Assembly (NCBI GenBank): GCA_024709225.1
Contig: JANJXC010000037.1
Location: 1-59,334 of the forward strand
Reading direction: 5' to 3'
From: Gammaproteobacteria bacterium
GTDB taxonomy: Bacteria > Pseudomonadota > Gammaproteobacteria > Thiohalomonadales > Thiohalomonadaceae
DNA length: 59,334 nucleotides
Position numbers and translations under genes: made by a program. This document shows, piece by piece, positions 1 to 8,210 of the stretch (position 1 is the stretch's first letter; every line of letters begins with the position of its first letter). Below the pieces are notes generated by a model. That model was not told the DNA's origin. It searched no databases and was given only the letters and a program-made list of their open reading frames with translations.

Positions 1-543
1 CGCGAACTGCTCGCGCAGATCGGCGTGGCGCATCAGGTGGTGGAGGTGCAGGTCGATGAGGCGCTGCACGCGGGCGAGGCGCCGGAGCTGTATGTGGTGC
101 GCCTGGCCCTGGCCAAGGCGCAGGCCGGGCATGCGATCTGCAGCGACTGGCCGGTGCTCGGTGCCGATACCACGGTGGTGGTCGACGGCGCCATCCTGGG
201 CAAGCCGCGCGATCGCGCCGACGGCCTGGCGATGCTGGCGCGGCTGTCGGGCCATACCCATCATGTGTATACCGGCGTGGCCGTGGTGGATGCCGCCGGC
301 GAGGCGCATACGCGGCTGTCGGTGAGTGCGGTGACCTTTCGCGCCATCAGCGCGCCGGAACAGGAAGCCTACTGGGACAGCGGCGAGCCCGCCGACAAGG
401 CCGGCGGCTACGCGGTGCAGGGGCTGGGCGCCGTGTTCATCGAGCGGCTGGAAGGCAGCTATTCCGGCGTGATGGGCCTGCCGCTGTTTGAGACCGCTGC
501 ACTGCTGCGCGGTTGCGAGATTTCAATTTTGGAACAACCCTGA
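1..543 (+). CDS. maf: Maf-like nucleoside triphosphate pyrophosphatase, 5' end cut by window
   Basis: Cytoplasmic nucleotide pyrophosphatase of the Maf/HAM1 fold, which hydrolyses non-canonical or excess NTPs to NMP and PPi. The frame is open from base 1, so the first roughly 15 residues are missing; these would include the substrate loop that normally reads SASPRR, and the visible part begins at its last Arg (RELLAQIG). The central motif [15 protein letters not shown] carries the Asp expected of the catalytic base, and the C-terminal motif is [14 protein letters not shown] rather than SDQ suggests the YhdE (dTTP/UTP) type rather than YceF. The stop lies 2 bases before the rng start at 546, so the pair is probably translationally coupled, as in the usual mre-maf-rng order. 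Confidence 0.95.
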   Translation, partial: RELLAQIGVAHQVVEVQVDEALHAGEAPELYVVRLALAKAQAGHAICSDWPVLGADTTVVVDGAILGKPRDRADGLAMLARLSGHTHHVYTGVAVVDAAGEAHTRLSVSAVTFRAISAPEQEAYWDSGEPADKAGGYAVQGLGAVFIERLEGSYSGVMGLPLFETAALLRGCEISILEQP

Positions 544-545
544 TC

Positions 546-2078
546 ATGTCCATGAATGCCCCCCTGACGCCGGCGATGAGCGGCGAAATCCTGGTCAACG
601 TCACGCCGCACGAAACCCGCGTCGCCTTCGTCGAGAACGGCGTGCTGCAGGAGGTGCAGATCGAGCGCGCGCGCAAGCGCGGCCTGGTCGGCAACATCTA
701 CAAGGGCACGGTGCGGCGCGTGCTGCCCGGCATGCAGGCGGCCTTCATCGATGCCGGCCTGGAGCGCACCGCCTTTCTGCATGCCTCTGACATCCTCTGT
801 CCGGACAACGGCAGCGACGAGCGCGAGCGCTGTCTCAAGGGCGAAGCGGACGACGGCGAACGCGCGCCGCAGCGGCAGATCGACGAGTTGCTGCGCGAGG
901 GACAGGAGCTGCTGGTGCAGGTGGTGAAGGACCCGCTCGGCACCAAGGGGGCGCGTCTCACCACCCACATCACCATTCCCGCCCGCTTCCTGGTGTTCAT
1001 GCCGCAGTCCAGCCACATCGGCGTGTCGCAGCGCATCGAGAACGAGGGCGAGCGGCAGCGGCTCAAGGAGCGCATCACGGCACTGGCGGCGGAGTTCGGT
1101 CCGGGCGGCTTCATCGTGCGCACCGCGGCGGAAGAGGCGGACGACGAGGCGCTGCGCGCCGACATCGCCTTTCTGCACAAGCTGTGGAGCGAGATCGGCG
1201 CCCGGGTGGGCAGCGAGCGCAGCGGCACGCTGATCCACGAGGACCTGCCGCTGGTGATGCGCACCATGCGCGACGTGGTCGGCGCCGAGGTGGAGAAGGT
1301 GCGCATCGATTCGCGCGAGACCTTCCGCAAGGTGCAGCGCTTCGCCGAGAAGTTCATCCCCGAACTGGTGCCGCGCATCGAGCACTATGCCGGCGAGCGG
1401 CCGATCTTCGATCTCTACGCCATCGAGGACGAGATCCAGCGCGCCCTGGAGCGCAAGGTGACGCTCAAGTCCGGCGGTTATCTGATCATCGATCAGACCG
1501 AGGCGATGACCACCATCGACGTCAACACCGGCGCCTTCGTCGGCCACCGCAATCTGGAGGAGACCATCTTCAAGACCAACCTGGAGGCGAGCCAGGCCAT
1601 CGCGCGCCAGCTGCGCCTGCGCAACCTGGGCGGCATCATCATCCTCGACTTCATCGACATGGTGGATGCGGAGCATCGCCGCCAGGTGCTGCGCAGCCTG
1701 GAGAAGGCGCTGGAGCGCGACCATGCGCGCACCCACATCTCCGAGGTGTCGGCGCTGGGCCTGGTGGAGATGACGCGCAAGCGCACGCGCGAAAGCCTGG
1801 AGCATGTGCTGTGCTCCACCTGCCCCACCTGCAACGGCCGCGGCACGCTGAAGACCGCCGAGACCGTGTGCTTTGAAATCTTCCGCGAGATCATGCGCGA
1901 GGCGCGCCAGTTCGATGCGCAGCAGCTGCTGGTGCTGGCCTCGCAGGATGTGGTCGATCGCCTGCTGGACGAGGAGTCCACCGCGGTGGCCGAATTGGAG
2001 GAGTTCATCGGCAAGCCGATCCAGTTCCAGGTGGAGACGCTGTACACCCAGGAGCAGTACGACGTGGTGTTGCTGTAG
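546..2078 (+). CDS. rng: Ribonuclease G
   Basis: Endoribonuclease of the RNase E/G family that matures the 16S rRNA 5' end and turns over some mRNAs. The 510-residue protein (E. coli about 489) begins with the family's EILVNVTPHETRVA sequence and has an S1 RNA-binding domain at about residues 45-130 (GNIYKGTVRRVLPGMQAAF). The two catalytic aspartates are in TTIDVNTGAF and IIILDFIDM, and the zinc-link motif CPTCNGRG follows. It lacks the long C-terminal scaffold of RNase E. ATG 546 is preferred because it lies 2 bases after the maf stop. ATG 552 and ATG 576 (MSGEILVNV) are alternatives, and the last matches the E. coli N-terminus most closely. No strong ribosome binding site is visible. Confidence 0.96.
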   Translation: MSMNAPLTPAMSGEILVNVTPHETRVAFVENGVLQEVQIERARKRGLVGNIYKGTVRRVLPGMQAAFIDAGLERTAFLHASDILCPDNGSDERERCLKGEADDGERAPQRQIDELLREGQELLVQVVKDPLGTKGARLTTHITIPARFLVFMPQSSHIGVSQRIENEGERQRLKERITALAAEFGPGGFIVRTAAEEADDEALRADIAFLHKLWSEIGARVGSERSGTLIHEDLPLVMRTMRDVVGAEVEKVRIDSRETFRKVQRFAEKFIPELVPRIEHYAGERPIFDLYAIEDEIQRALERKVTLKSGGYLIIDQTEAMTTIDVNTGAFVGHRNLEETIFKTNLEASQAIARQLRLRNLGGIIILDFIDMVDAEHRRQVLRSLEKALERDHARTHISEVSALGLVEMTRKRTRESLEHVLCSTCPTCNGRGTLKTAETVCFEIFREIMREARQFDAQQLLVLASQDVVDRLLDEESTAVAELEEFIGKPIQFQVETLYTQEQYDVVLL

Positions 2079-2085
2079 AGGCAGA

Positions 2086-2115
2086 GGCAAGTTGCACGAT
2101 ACAAGTTACAAGTAA
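2086..2115 (+). repeat. Heptamer-phased repeat tract, single arm
   Basis: Immediately 3' of rng the sequence falls into 7-base units: GAGGCAA, GTTGCAC, GATACAA, GTTACAA, GTA. This is the same unit class seen at 18902, 29343 and 57559. No complementary right arm is visible before yhdP, so this looks like a half or decayed element. The rest of the rng-yhdP gap to 2207 shows no clear promoter or terminator. Confidence 0.7.
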
Positions 2116-2207
2116 AACCGTGACTTCGGCGCGGGATGCGCAACTTATCTGCCGTTAGGCTGCTCCAAAGCGGAAGCCACTGATACTCCCTTTTCGGACC
2201 ACTTTGC

Positions 2208-5200
2208 ATGGAAAAGCCCAGCCTGTTTCGCCGCCTGCGCCGTGCGCTGTGGTTCGCCACGGCGGGGCTGGTGATTCTGGTGGCGGTGCTGCTCAGCCTG
2301 ACGCGTCTGCTGCTGCCGGGTTTGCAGGGCTATCGCGCCCAGGTGGAGACCCAGGCCAGCGCGGCCCTGGGCCAGCCGGTGCGCATCAGCACCCTCAGTT
2401 CGCGTCTGCGCGGCCTGTCCCTGGTGGTGGTCCTGGAGGGCTTGGCGCTGCGCAACGCCAGCGACGAATTCACGGTGGCGCAGTTTCGCGAAGTGGAGAT
2501 CGGTTTCGACCCGCTGACCAGCCTGCGTCGCCTGCAGCCGGTGATGACTTCACTGACGGTGGTCGGCGCCGACCTGACCATCGTGCGTCAGGCCGATGGG
2601 CGCCTGGAGGTGCAGGGGCTGGCCGGCACGGGCGACGATGGCGGCGCCGCGGAGGGGATCGGGCGCTGGCTGCTGGCACAGGACCACCTGGCCTTGCTGG
2701 ACAGCCGCCTGCACTGGCGTGACCTGAAGACCGGGCGCAGCCTGGACTTCGAACGGGTCGCCATCGAGCTGCAGAACCGCAGCGAACGTCACCAGCTGAA
2801 TGTGGATATCGCGCTGCCGCCGGGGGCCGGGCGCGATCTGCGCCTGGCCCTCGATCTGGAGGGCGACGTGCTGGTGCCCGGCGCGTGGCGCGGACGCGGC
2901 CATCTGCAGGGCCATGGCCTGCGTCCGGCACCATGGCTGGAGGAGTGGGCGGCGGTGGCCGGTGTCACCCTGCAGCATGGCGTGTTCGACCTGGCGCTGT
3001 GGGGCGAGTGGGACGCCGGCCGTCTGGTGCGGGCCGACGGCATGGTGGAGGTAGATGCACTGGCGCTGCGCGCGCCGCACGGCAGTCTGGCGCTGCCGCG
3101 TGCAGTGGCAGCGGCCTCCTGGCAACGTCATGCCGACGGCTGGGAGATGCGGCTGGATGAGCTGCGCCTGTGGCGCAGGGTCGGCGATACGGCGGAAAGG
3201 GTGCAGGCACGGCTGCACCGCACCGACAGCGGCTGGGACCTGCAGCTGGGCGCGTTGCGGCTGGAGGATCTGGCGCTGCTGGCACCGCTGCTGCCGCAGC
3301 TCGATGCCACGCAGCGCGCCGCCCTGGCCACCCTGCAGCCGCGCGGGCGGTTGCGGGATGTGCGCGCCCGGCTGGCGGCGGACGGCAGCCTCAGCCACCT
3401 GCAGGGGCGGCTGGAGCAGGCGGCCTGGGCGCCTTGGCAGCAGCTGCCCGGAGTCACCGGGTTGAACGGACACGGAGTGTGGAACGCGGCGCATGGACAG
3501 ATCACCCTCGACGGCCGTGACGCCACGCTGGCGTTGCCGCAGTTGTTCCGCGCGCCGTTGCGGCTGGCGCAGATGCAGGGCGAGCTCGGCCTGCGGCATG
3601 ACCACCAGGGCTGGCGTGTCACCATCGACGAGTTGCAACTGGCCAACGCCGATATACAGCTGACGCTTGCGGCGACGCTGGCGCTGCCGCCCGATGCGAC
3701 CCCCTATCTCGACCTGCGCGGCAGCTTCCGCAACGGCCACGCCGTCACCGTGCCGCACTATCTGCCGGCGGGCATCATGGGACAGGAGGCCCTGGGCTGG
3801 CTCGATGAAGCGTTTCGCGCCGGCACGGTCACCCAGGGCGGCGTCCTGTTCCACGGGCCGCTGGCCGCCTTTCCCTTCGATCAGGCGGAGGGCCGCTTCG
3901 AGGTCGACTTCCACGCCCGCGACGTCGAACTGTTTCTGCAGACCGGCTGGCCCAGCCTGCGGCAGGTGGGTGCCCGCGTCGTCTTCCTCAATCGCGGCAT
4001 GGTGATCGAGGCCGACAGCGGCCGCATGTACGGCAGCCGCATTCACGGCGCGCGGGTGGCGATCGATGATCTGCATCGGCCGCTGCTGACGGTGCAGGGC
4101 ACCGCGCGACTGCAGGGGGACGACGCTCTCAGGCTGCTGCGCGATACGCCGTTGCAGCAGCGCGTGGGTGAGTATGTCGCCGGCCTGCGCCTGGAGGGCG
4201 AGAGCGAACTGGCGCTCGAGTTTGGCTTGCCGTTGACGGCGGCGGTGGAACAGTCGCGGCCCTTCTGGCTGACCGGCGCGGTGACCCTGCAGGACAACCG
4301 GCTGTGGGTAGAGGATGTGTTGCCCATCGAGGCCATTGCCGGCCGCCTGGATTTTACCGACAGCGGCCTGCGGGCCGAGCGGCTGACGGTGCGCCTGCTG
4401 GATGGCCCGGCCAGTCTCGCGATCTACGGCGAGGGTGAAGGGGCCGCGGCCCGTACCGTGATCGCCGGCCGGGGCGAATTTCAGGCGGCCGCGCTGCCGC
4501 GCCTGCATGCTACGCCGTTGCTGGCGGGGGTGCGCGGCGGCAGCGCCTGGCAGGGCCTGCTCACCATCCCGCAACGCGGCGGCAGCGAGGGCACCCGGCT
4601 CTGGCTCAGTTCCGATCTGACGGGTGTCGCGGTGGAGCTGCCGCATCCCCTGGGCAAGCCGCAGGGGCAGGCGCGGGGGCTGGAGCTGGCGCATCATTTT
4701 TCCGGCCCCAGGCGCGGCCAGTTGCAGCTGGCCTATGGCGACGACGTGCAGCTGCAGCTGCTGCTGGACCCGCAGCACGGCATGCGCCGCGGTGCGGTGC
4801 ATTTCGGCAGCGGTGTTGCCAGCCTGCCGGAGCGCGATGAATTGCATGTCAGCGGCACCCTGCGCGATCTGAGCCTGGAGCAGTGGCGCGACGCCTTGCG
4901 CGGCGGCAAGGACAAGGAGCAGAACCCGGGCCTGGGTCTGCCGCTGCGGCTGGCGATGGACGAGCTGCAGCTGGCGGCGGCGGCGGATGACGGTGACGAT
5001 GTGGCCGACAACAGCGCGTGGAACACGCTGCCGTCGATGGAGGTGGCGATCGCCCGCTTCGGCCACGGCGCGCTGGCGCTGGAACAACTGACGTTCAGCC
5101 TGCACAGCAGTGCGGAGGCGATGCAGCTGAATGATCTGAAACTGACGGCGCCATCCTTGCAGTTGACCGGGCAGGGGCGCTGGCAGCTGCGCCCGCGTTC

Positions 5201-5867
5201 GTACAGCGAGATGAAGCTGCAGCTGGAATCGCCGGATGTGGGCAACATGCTGCAGCACCTCGGCGTGGCCAGCGTGATTACCCGCGGCAAGACCAGCAGC
5301 CAGGCGGAACTGAACTGGCCCGGGCCGTTGCAGTCGTTTGCGCTCGCCACGCTGAGCGGTACCATCGCGGTGAATATCGACGATGGCCTGATGGACGAGG
5401 TTGAGCCGGGGGCCGGTCGCCTGCTCGGCCTGCTCAGTCTGCAGGCCTTGCCGCGGCGTCTGATCCTCGATTTTCGCGATCTGTTCCAGAAAGGGCTGTC
5501 CTTCAGCAACATCCGCGGCGACATCAGTCTGCGCGCCGGCGATGCCTATACCTCCAATCTCGTATTGGAGTCCACCTCCGCCACCGTGCGGGTGGAGGGG
5601 CGTACCGGCCTGGTGGCGCGCGATTATGATCAGACCGTGACGGTGGTGCCCAATCTGTCGGGCACGGCGCCGGTGGTCGGGACGCTGGCCTTCGGCCCGC
5701 AGGTGGGGGCGGTGATGTTGCTGTTCCAGCGCCTGCTGAAGAAAAATGTCGACGAGGCGGCGCGCAGCGAATATCACGTCACCGGCTCGTGGGATCAGCC
5801 GGTGATCGAGAAGATGGCCGACCCGGTGGAGGCGCCTGACGTCCCTGCCGCGGGTGGTGCGTCGTAA
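2208..5867 (+). CDS. yhdP: YhdP family AsmA-like envelope lipid-transport protein
   Basis: Large inner-membrane-anchored periplasmic protein of the AsmA/YhdP group (DUF3971 plus AsmA-like C-terminus), 1219 residues against about 1270 in E. coli. There is one N-terminal membrane segment at about residues 14-37 (WFATAGLVILVAVLLSL), followed by a long beta-rich region expected to form a hydrophobic groove across the periplasm. YhdP, TamB and YdbH are known to support phospholipid movement to the outer membrane; the role here is inferred from family and from position after maf-rng, where yhdP is usually found. TamB is also encoded in this window (37414). The ATG at 2208 directly precedes the basic-plus-membrane segment. 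The nitrilase and tldD genes that often follow are absent, and cob genes follow instead. Confidence 0.93.
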   Translation: MEKPSLFRRLRRALWFATAGLVILVAVLLSLTRLLLPGLQGYRAQVETQASAALGQPVRISTLSSRLRGLSLVVVLEGLALRNASDEFTVAQFREVEIGFDPLTSLRRLQPVMTSLTVVGADLTIVRQADGRLEVQGLAGTGDDGGAAEGIGRWLLAQDHLALLDSRLHWRDLKTGRSLDFERVAIELQNRSERHQLNVDIALPPGAGRDLRLALDLEGDVLVPGAWRGRGHLQGHGLRPAPWLEEWAAVAGVTLQHGVFDLALWGEWDAGRLVRADGMVEVDALALRAPHGSLALPRAVAAASWQRHADGWEMRLDELRLWRRVGDTAERVQARLHRTDSGWDLQLGALRLEDLALLAPLLPQLDATQRAALATLQPRGRLRDVRARLAADGSLSHLQGRLEQAAWAPWQQLPGVTGLNGHGVWNAAHGQITLDGRDATLALPQLFRAPLRLAQMQGELGLRHDHQGWRVTIDELQLANADIQLTLAATLALPPDATPYLDLRGSFRNGHAVTVPHYLPAGIMGQEALGWLDEAFRAGTVTQGGVLFHGPLAAFPFDQAEGRFEVDFHARDVELFLQTGWPSLRQVGARVVFLNRGMVIEADSGRMYGSRIHGARVAIDDLHRPLLTVQGTARLQGDDALRLLRDTPLQQRVGEYVAGLRLEGESELALEFGLPLTAAVEQSRPFWLTGAVTLQDNRLWVEDVLPIEAIAGRLDFTDSGLRAERLTVRLLDGPASLAIYGEGEGAAARTVIAGRGEFQAAALPRLHATPLLAGVRGGSAWQGLLTIPQRGGSEGTRLWLSSDLTGVAVELPHPLGKPQGQARGLELAHHFSGPRRGQLQLAYGDDVQLQLLLDPQHGMRRGAVHFGSGVASLPERDELHVSGTLRDLSLEQWRDALRGGKDKEQNPGLGLPLRLAMDELQLAAAADDGDDVADNSAWNTLPSMEVAIARFGHGALALEQLTFSLHSSAEAMQLNDLKLTAPSLQLTGQGRWQLRPRSYSEMKLQLESPDVGNMLQHLGVASVITRGKTSSQAELNWPGPLQSFALATLSGTIAVNIDDGLMDEVEPGAGRLLGLLSLQALPRRLILDFRDLFQKGLSFSNIRGDISLRAGDAYTSNLVLESTSATVRVEGRTGLVARDYDQTVTVVPNLSGTAPVVGTLAFGPQVGAVMLLFQRLLKKNVDEAARSEYHVTGSWDQPVIEKMADPVEAPDVPAAGGAS

Positions 5868-5890
5868 CAGATGGAATGAGGTAAAGCGTG

Positions 5891-6232
5891 ATGATGTTGC
5901 GAGTGTTGTTGCTGGCCGCCGTGTGGCAGGTGCAGGCGTCTGCCGCCGAGCCGCTGTTCGTGACGGCGGTGGAGTGGGCGCAGCCGCGCACCGGCGCTGC
6001 CCTGCTGCAATATCCGGCCCTGGCGCAGGTGATGACGCAGTTGCAGGACGGGCAGCGCCTGGAGCTGCATTACCCGGGGGGGGATGAAGGCAGCCTGTGG
6101 GTGCGCGAGCTGCAGGCCTGGCTGGTGGCGCTGGGCCTGTCGTCGCAACGCATAGACCTGCTGCCCGGCAGCCAGCGCGCAGATGCCATCGAGCTGCGCG
6201 TGGTGGACGCACCGGCGGCGGGACGGAAGTAA
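5891..6232 (+). CDS. Small predicted secreted protein of unknown function
   Basis: A 113-residue protein with a clear signal peptide (MMLRVLLLAAVWQVQASAA, cleavage likely after residue 18-20) and a short mature domain containing LELHYPGGDEGSLWVRELQAWLVALGLSS. That pattern resembles short sequence blocks in envelope proteins where a sum of orders is sorted into a position, but I do not recognise a named family. GAGGT at 5878-5882 is correctly spaced for ATG 5891; GTG 5888 is also possible. It lies between yhdP and cobU and is probably cotranscribed with yhdP (23-base gap). The function is unknown, and a link to cobalamin is only positional. Confidence 0.72.
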   Translation: MMLRVLLLAAVWQVQASAAEPLFVTAVEWAQPRTGAALLQYPALAQVMTQLQDGQRLELHYPGGDEGSLWVRELQAWLVALGLSSQRIDLLPGSQRADAIELRVVDAPAAGRK

Positions 6233-6267
6233 ATGGTTTGCCTCGCGTGCGTTCGGCGGAATATGGC

Positions 6268-6780
6268 ATGCCCGTGCGCCAGCTGATCCTGGGCGGCGCC
6301 AGATCCGGCAAGAGCCGCCATGCCGAGCAGCTGGCGCTGGCAACGGGCGGCGCCGTTACCTATGTCGCGACTGCCGTGGCGGCCGATGCCGAGATGCAGG
6401 AGCGCATCGCGCATCACCGCGCGCAACGCCCGGCGGCGTGGTCACTGGTGGAGGAGCCGCTGGCGCTGGCGCAGGTGCTGCGCGCGCATGCCGTTGCCGA
6501 CGGTTGCCTGCTGGTCGATTGCCTCACCCTCTGGCTCAGCAATCTGCTGGCCGTGGATGACGCGCGCATGCAGCAGGAGATCGCCGCCCTGTACGCGGCC
6601 GTGCCGCAGTTGCCGGGCCGGTTGCTGCTGGTGAGCAATGAAGTCGGCTGGGGCATCGTGCCCGATAATCCGCTGGCCCGCCGTTTTCGCGATGAGGCGG
6701 GTCGTCTGCATCAACAGCTCGCCACTCTGTGCGATCACGTGACCCTGGTGGTCGCAGGTCTGCCTCTGGCGCTCAAGTAG
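6268..6780 (+). CDS. cobU: Adenosylcobinamide kinase / adenosylcobinamide-phosphate guanylyltransferase
   Basis: Bifunctional enzyme of the nucleotide-loop pathway. It phosphorylates adenosylcobinamide and then transfers GMP from GTP to give AdoCbi-GDP, the substrate of CobS (18171). The 170-residue length is typical of CobU/CobP. The N-terminal P-loop is ILGGARSGKS (residues 7-16), and the conserved tail VSNEVGWGIVPDNPLARRFRDEAG is present. ATG 6268 is chosen because it places the P-loop at the usual distance from the N-terminus; the frame stays open further upstream but encodes nothing family-like. A 170-base gap separates it from cobT, so the two may or may not share a transcript. Confidence 0.95.
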   Translation: MPVRQLILGGARSGKSRHAEQLALATGGAVTYVATAVAADAEMQERIAHHRAQRPAAWSLVEEPLALAQVLRAHAVADGCLLVDCLTLWLSNLLAVDDARMQQEIAALYAAVPQLPGRLLLVSNEVGWGIVPDNPLARRFRDEAGRLHQQLATLCDHVTLVVAGLPLALK

Positions 6781-6950
6781 ACGCACTCTCGAACGACATC
6801 GCGCGCATCCTCCGGGTGCTTGCGTTGATATTAATCATTTCATGTTCCGCGGCCGCGCAGTTTGCATTTTTGTGCGCGCGAAATCTGGCCATTTATGCGT
6901 GACCGGGTGAAAATGCGGGCCTCCCCCGTCTTCCGTACAAGGACTTTGTA

Positions 6951-8000
6951 ATGCTCGATGCATGGCTGCGCCAGCCGGTCTCCGCTCCTGATGAATCCGC
7001 CATTGCCGCTGCCCAGGCGCGGCAGGGCGTGTTGACCAAACCGCCCGGGGCATTGGGGCGACTGGAGGAGATTGCCGTCGAATTGGCCGGCCTGCAGCGG
7101 CGTGCCCGCCCGCAGCTGGAGCGGGTGCGCATCGTGGTCTTCGCCGCCGATCATGGCGTGGCGGCCGAGGGCGTGTCGGCGTTCCCCCAGGCCGTGACGG
7201 TGGAAATGATCCGCAATTTTTCCCGTGGCGGCGCCGCCATCAGTGTGTTGGCGCGGGCACTGGGGGCGACCCTCGAGGTGGTGGACGTGGGCGCGGCCGG
7301 TGCAGTGGAGGCACTGCCGGGCGTGGTGAGCCGGCGTGCCGCCAACGGCAGCGCCAATTTCTGCCGCCAGGCGGCGATGAGCGCGGAACAACTGCACAGT
7401 GCGCTGGCCGCGGGCCGCGAGGCCATCGAGCGGGCGTTGCAGCAGGGGATGGACCTGTTCATCGGCGGTGAGATGGGGATCGCCAATACTACGGTGGCCA
7501 CCGCCGTGGCGTGTGCCGTGCTGCATCTGGACCCGGCCCTGGTGGCCGGCGCCGGCACCGGGCTCGATGCGGCCGCCATCGGCCACAAGGCCGAGGTGGT
7601 GCGGCGGGCGCTGGCCCGGCACCGCGAGGAGCTGGAAGACCCGCTGGACATCCTGCGCTGCGTCGGCGGTTTCGAGATCGCGGCCCTGACCGGTGCCTAC
7701 ATCGCGGCGGCCCAGGCCGGTGTGCCGGTGCTGGTGGATGGCTTCATCACCACGGCCGCGGCCCTGATGGCCGTGCAGATCAATCCCTCCGTGCGTCCCT
7801 GGCTGCTGTTTTCCCATCACTCCGCCGAACGCGGCCATGGCCGCCTGCTGGCGGCGCTGGAGGCCTATCCGCTGCTCAGTCTGGGGCTGCGCCTGGGCGA
7901 GGGCAGCGGCGCGGCGACGGCCCTGCCGCTGTTGCAGATGGCCTGCCGCCTGCACGACGAGATGGCAACCTTTGCCGAGGCCGGGGTCAGTGACAAGTAG
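6951..8000 (+). CDS. cobT: Nicotinate-nucleotide--dimethylbenzimidazole phosphoribosyltransferase
   Basis: Makes alpha-ribazole-5'-phosphate from nicotinate mononucleotide and a lower-ligand base, usually dimethylbenzimidazole; CobS then joins it to AdoCbi-GDP. The 349-residue length is normal. Family motifs seen are [13 protein letters not shown] near residue 25, FAADHGV near 64, [12 protein letters not shown] near 170, AGAGTGLD near 200 and a C-terminal [13 protein letters not shown] 6951 is preceded by AAGGAC at a suitable distance. The 170-base leader (6781-6950) contains no cobalamin riboswitch core (the conserved CTGCCCCCGCAAC box is missing on both strands), so B12 control of this gene is not apparent. 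Confidence 0.97.
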   Translation: MLDAWLRQPVSAPDESAIAAAQARQGVLTKPPGALGRLEEIAVELAGLQRRARPQLERVRIVVFAADHGVAAEGVSAFPQAVTVEMIRNFSRGGAAISVLARALGATLEVVDVGAAGAVEALPGVVSRRAANGSANFCRQAAMSAEQLHSALAAGREAIERALQQGMDLFIGGEMGIANTTVATAVACAVLHLDPALVAGAGTGLDAAAIGHKAEVVRRALARHREELEDPLDILRCVGGFEIAALTGAYIAAAQAGVPVLVDGFITTAAALMAVQINPSVRPWLLFSHHSAERGHGRLLAALEAYPLLSLGLRLGEGSGAATALPLLQMACRLHDEMATFAEAGVSDK

Positions 8001-8210
8001 CGCGTCGCACGTTGCCGCTCACCGGCGAAATTTCCGCCCGCATTGCCCGTCACTTATCTTTAGCGATTTGCTGGACTACTCTTGGTGATAAGGAGTATCC
8101 CCATATCGAGTCCTTTGGCCGCTGTGTGATAGTTGCAGCGCAAGGGGTGCGGGAATTGTGATTTGTCATCCTGCCGCTGTGTTTCCATAAAAATAATCAA
8201 GGCCATCGCT

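Noticed and set aside
2550-6311. 1253-residue open frame on the minus strand opposite yhdP
   Set aside because: Composition is His/Gln/Arg-rich with no domain; it is a shadow of the yhdP frame in GC-rich DNA.
6781-6950. Possible cobalamin riboswitch upstream of cobT
   Set aside because: The B12-box core and the GCCACTG block are absent on both strands.
8001-8210. Possible c-di-GMP (GEMM) riboswitch upstream of the GGDEF-EAL gene
   Set aside because: No GEMM conserved blocks could be found; the leader shows no recognisable structure.
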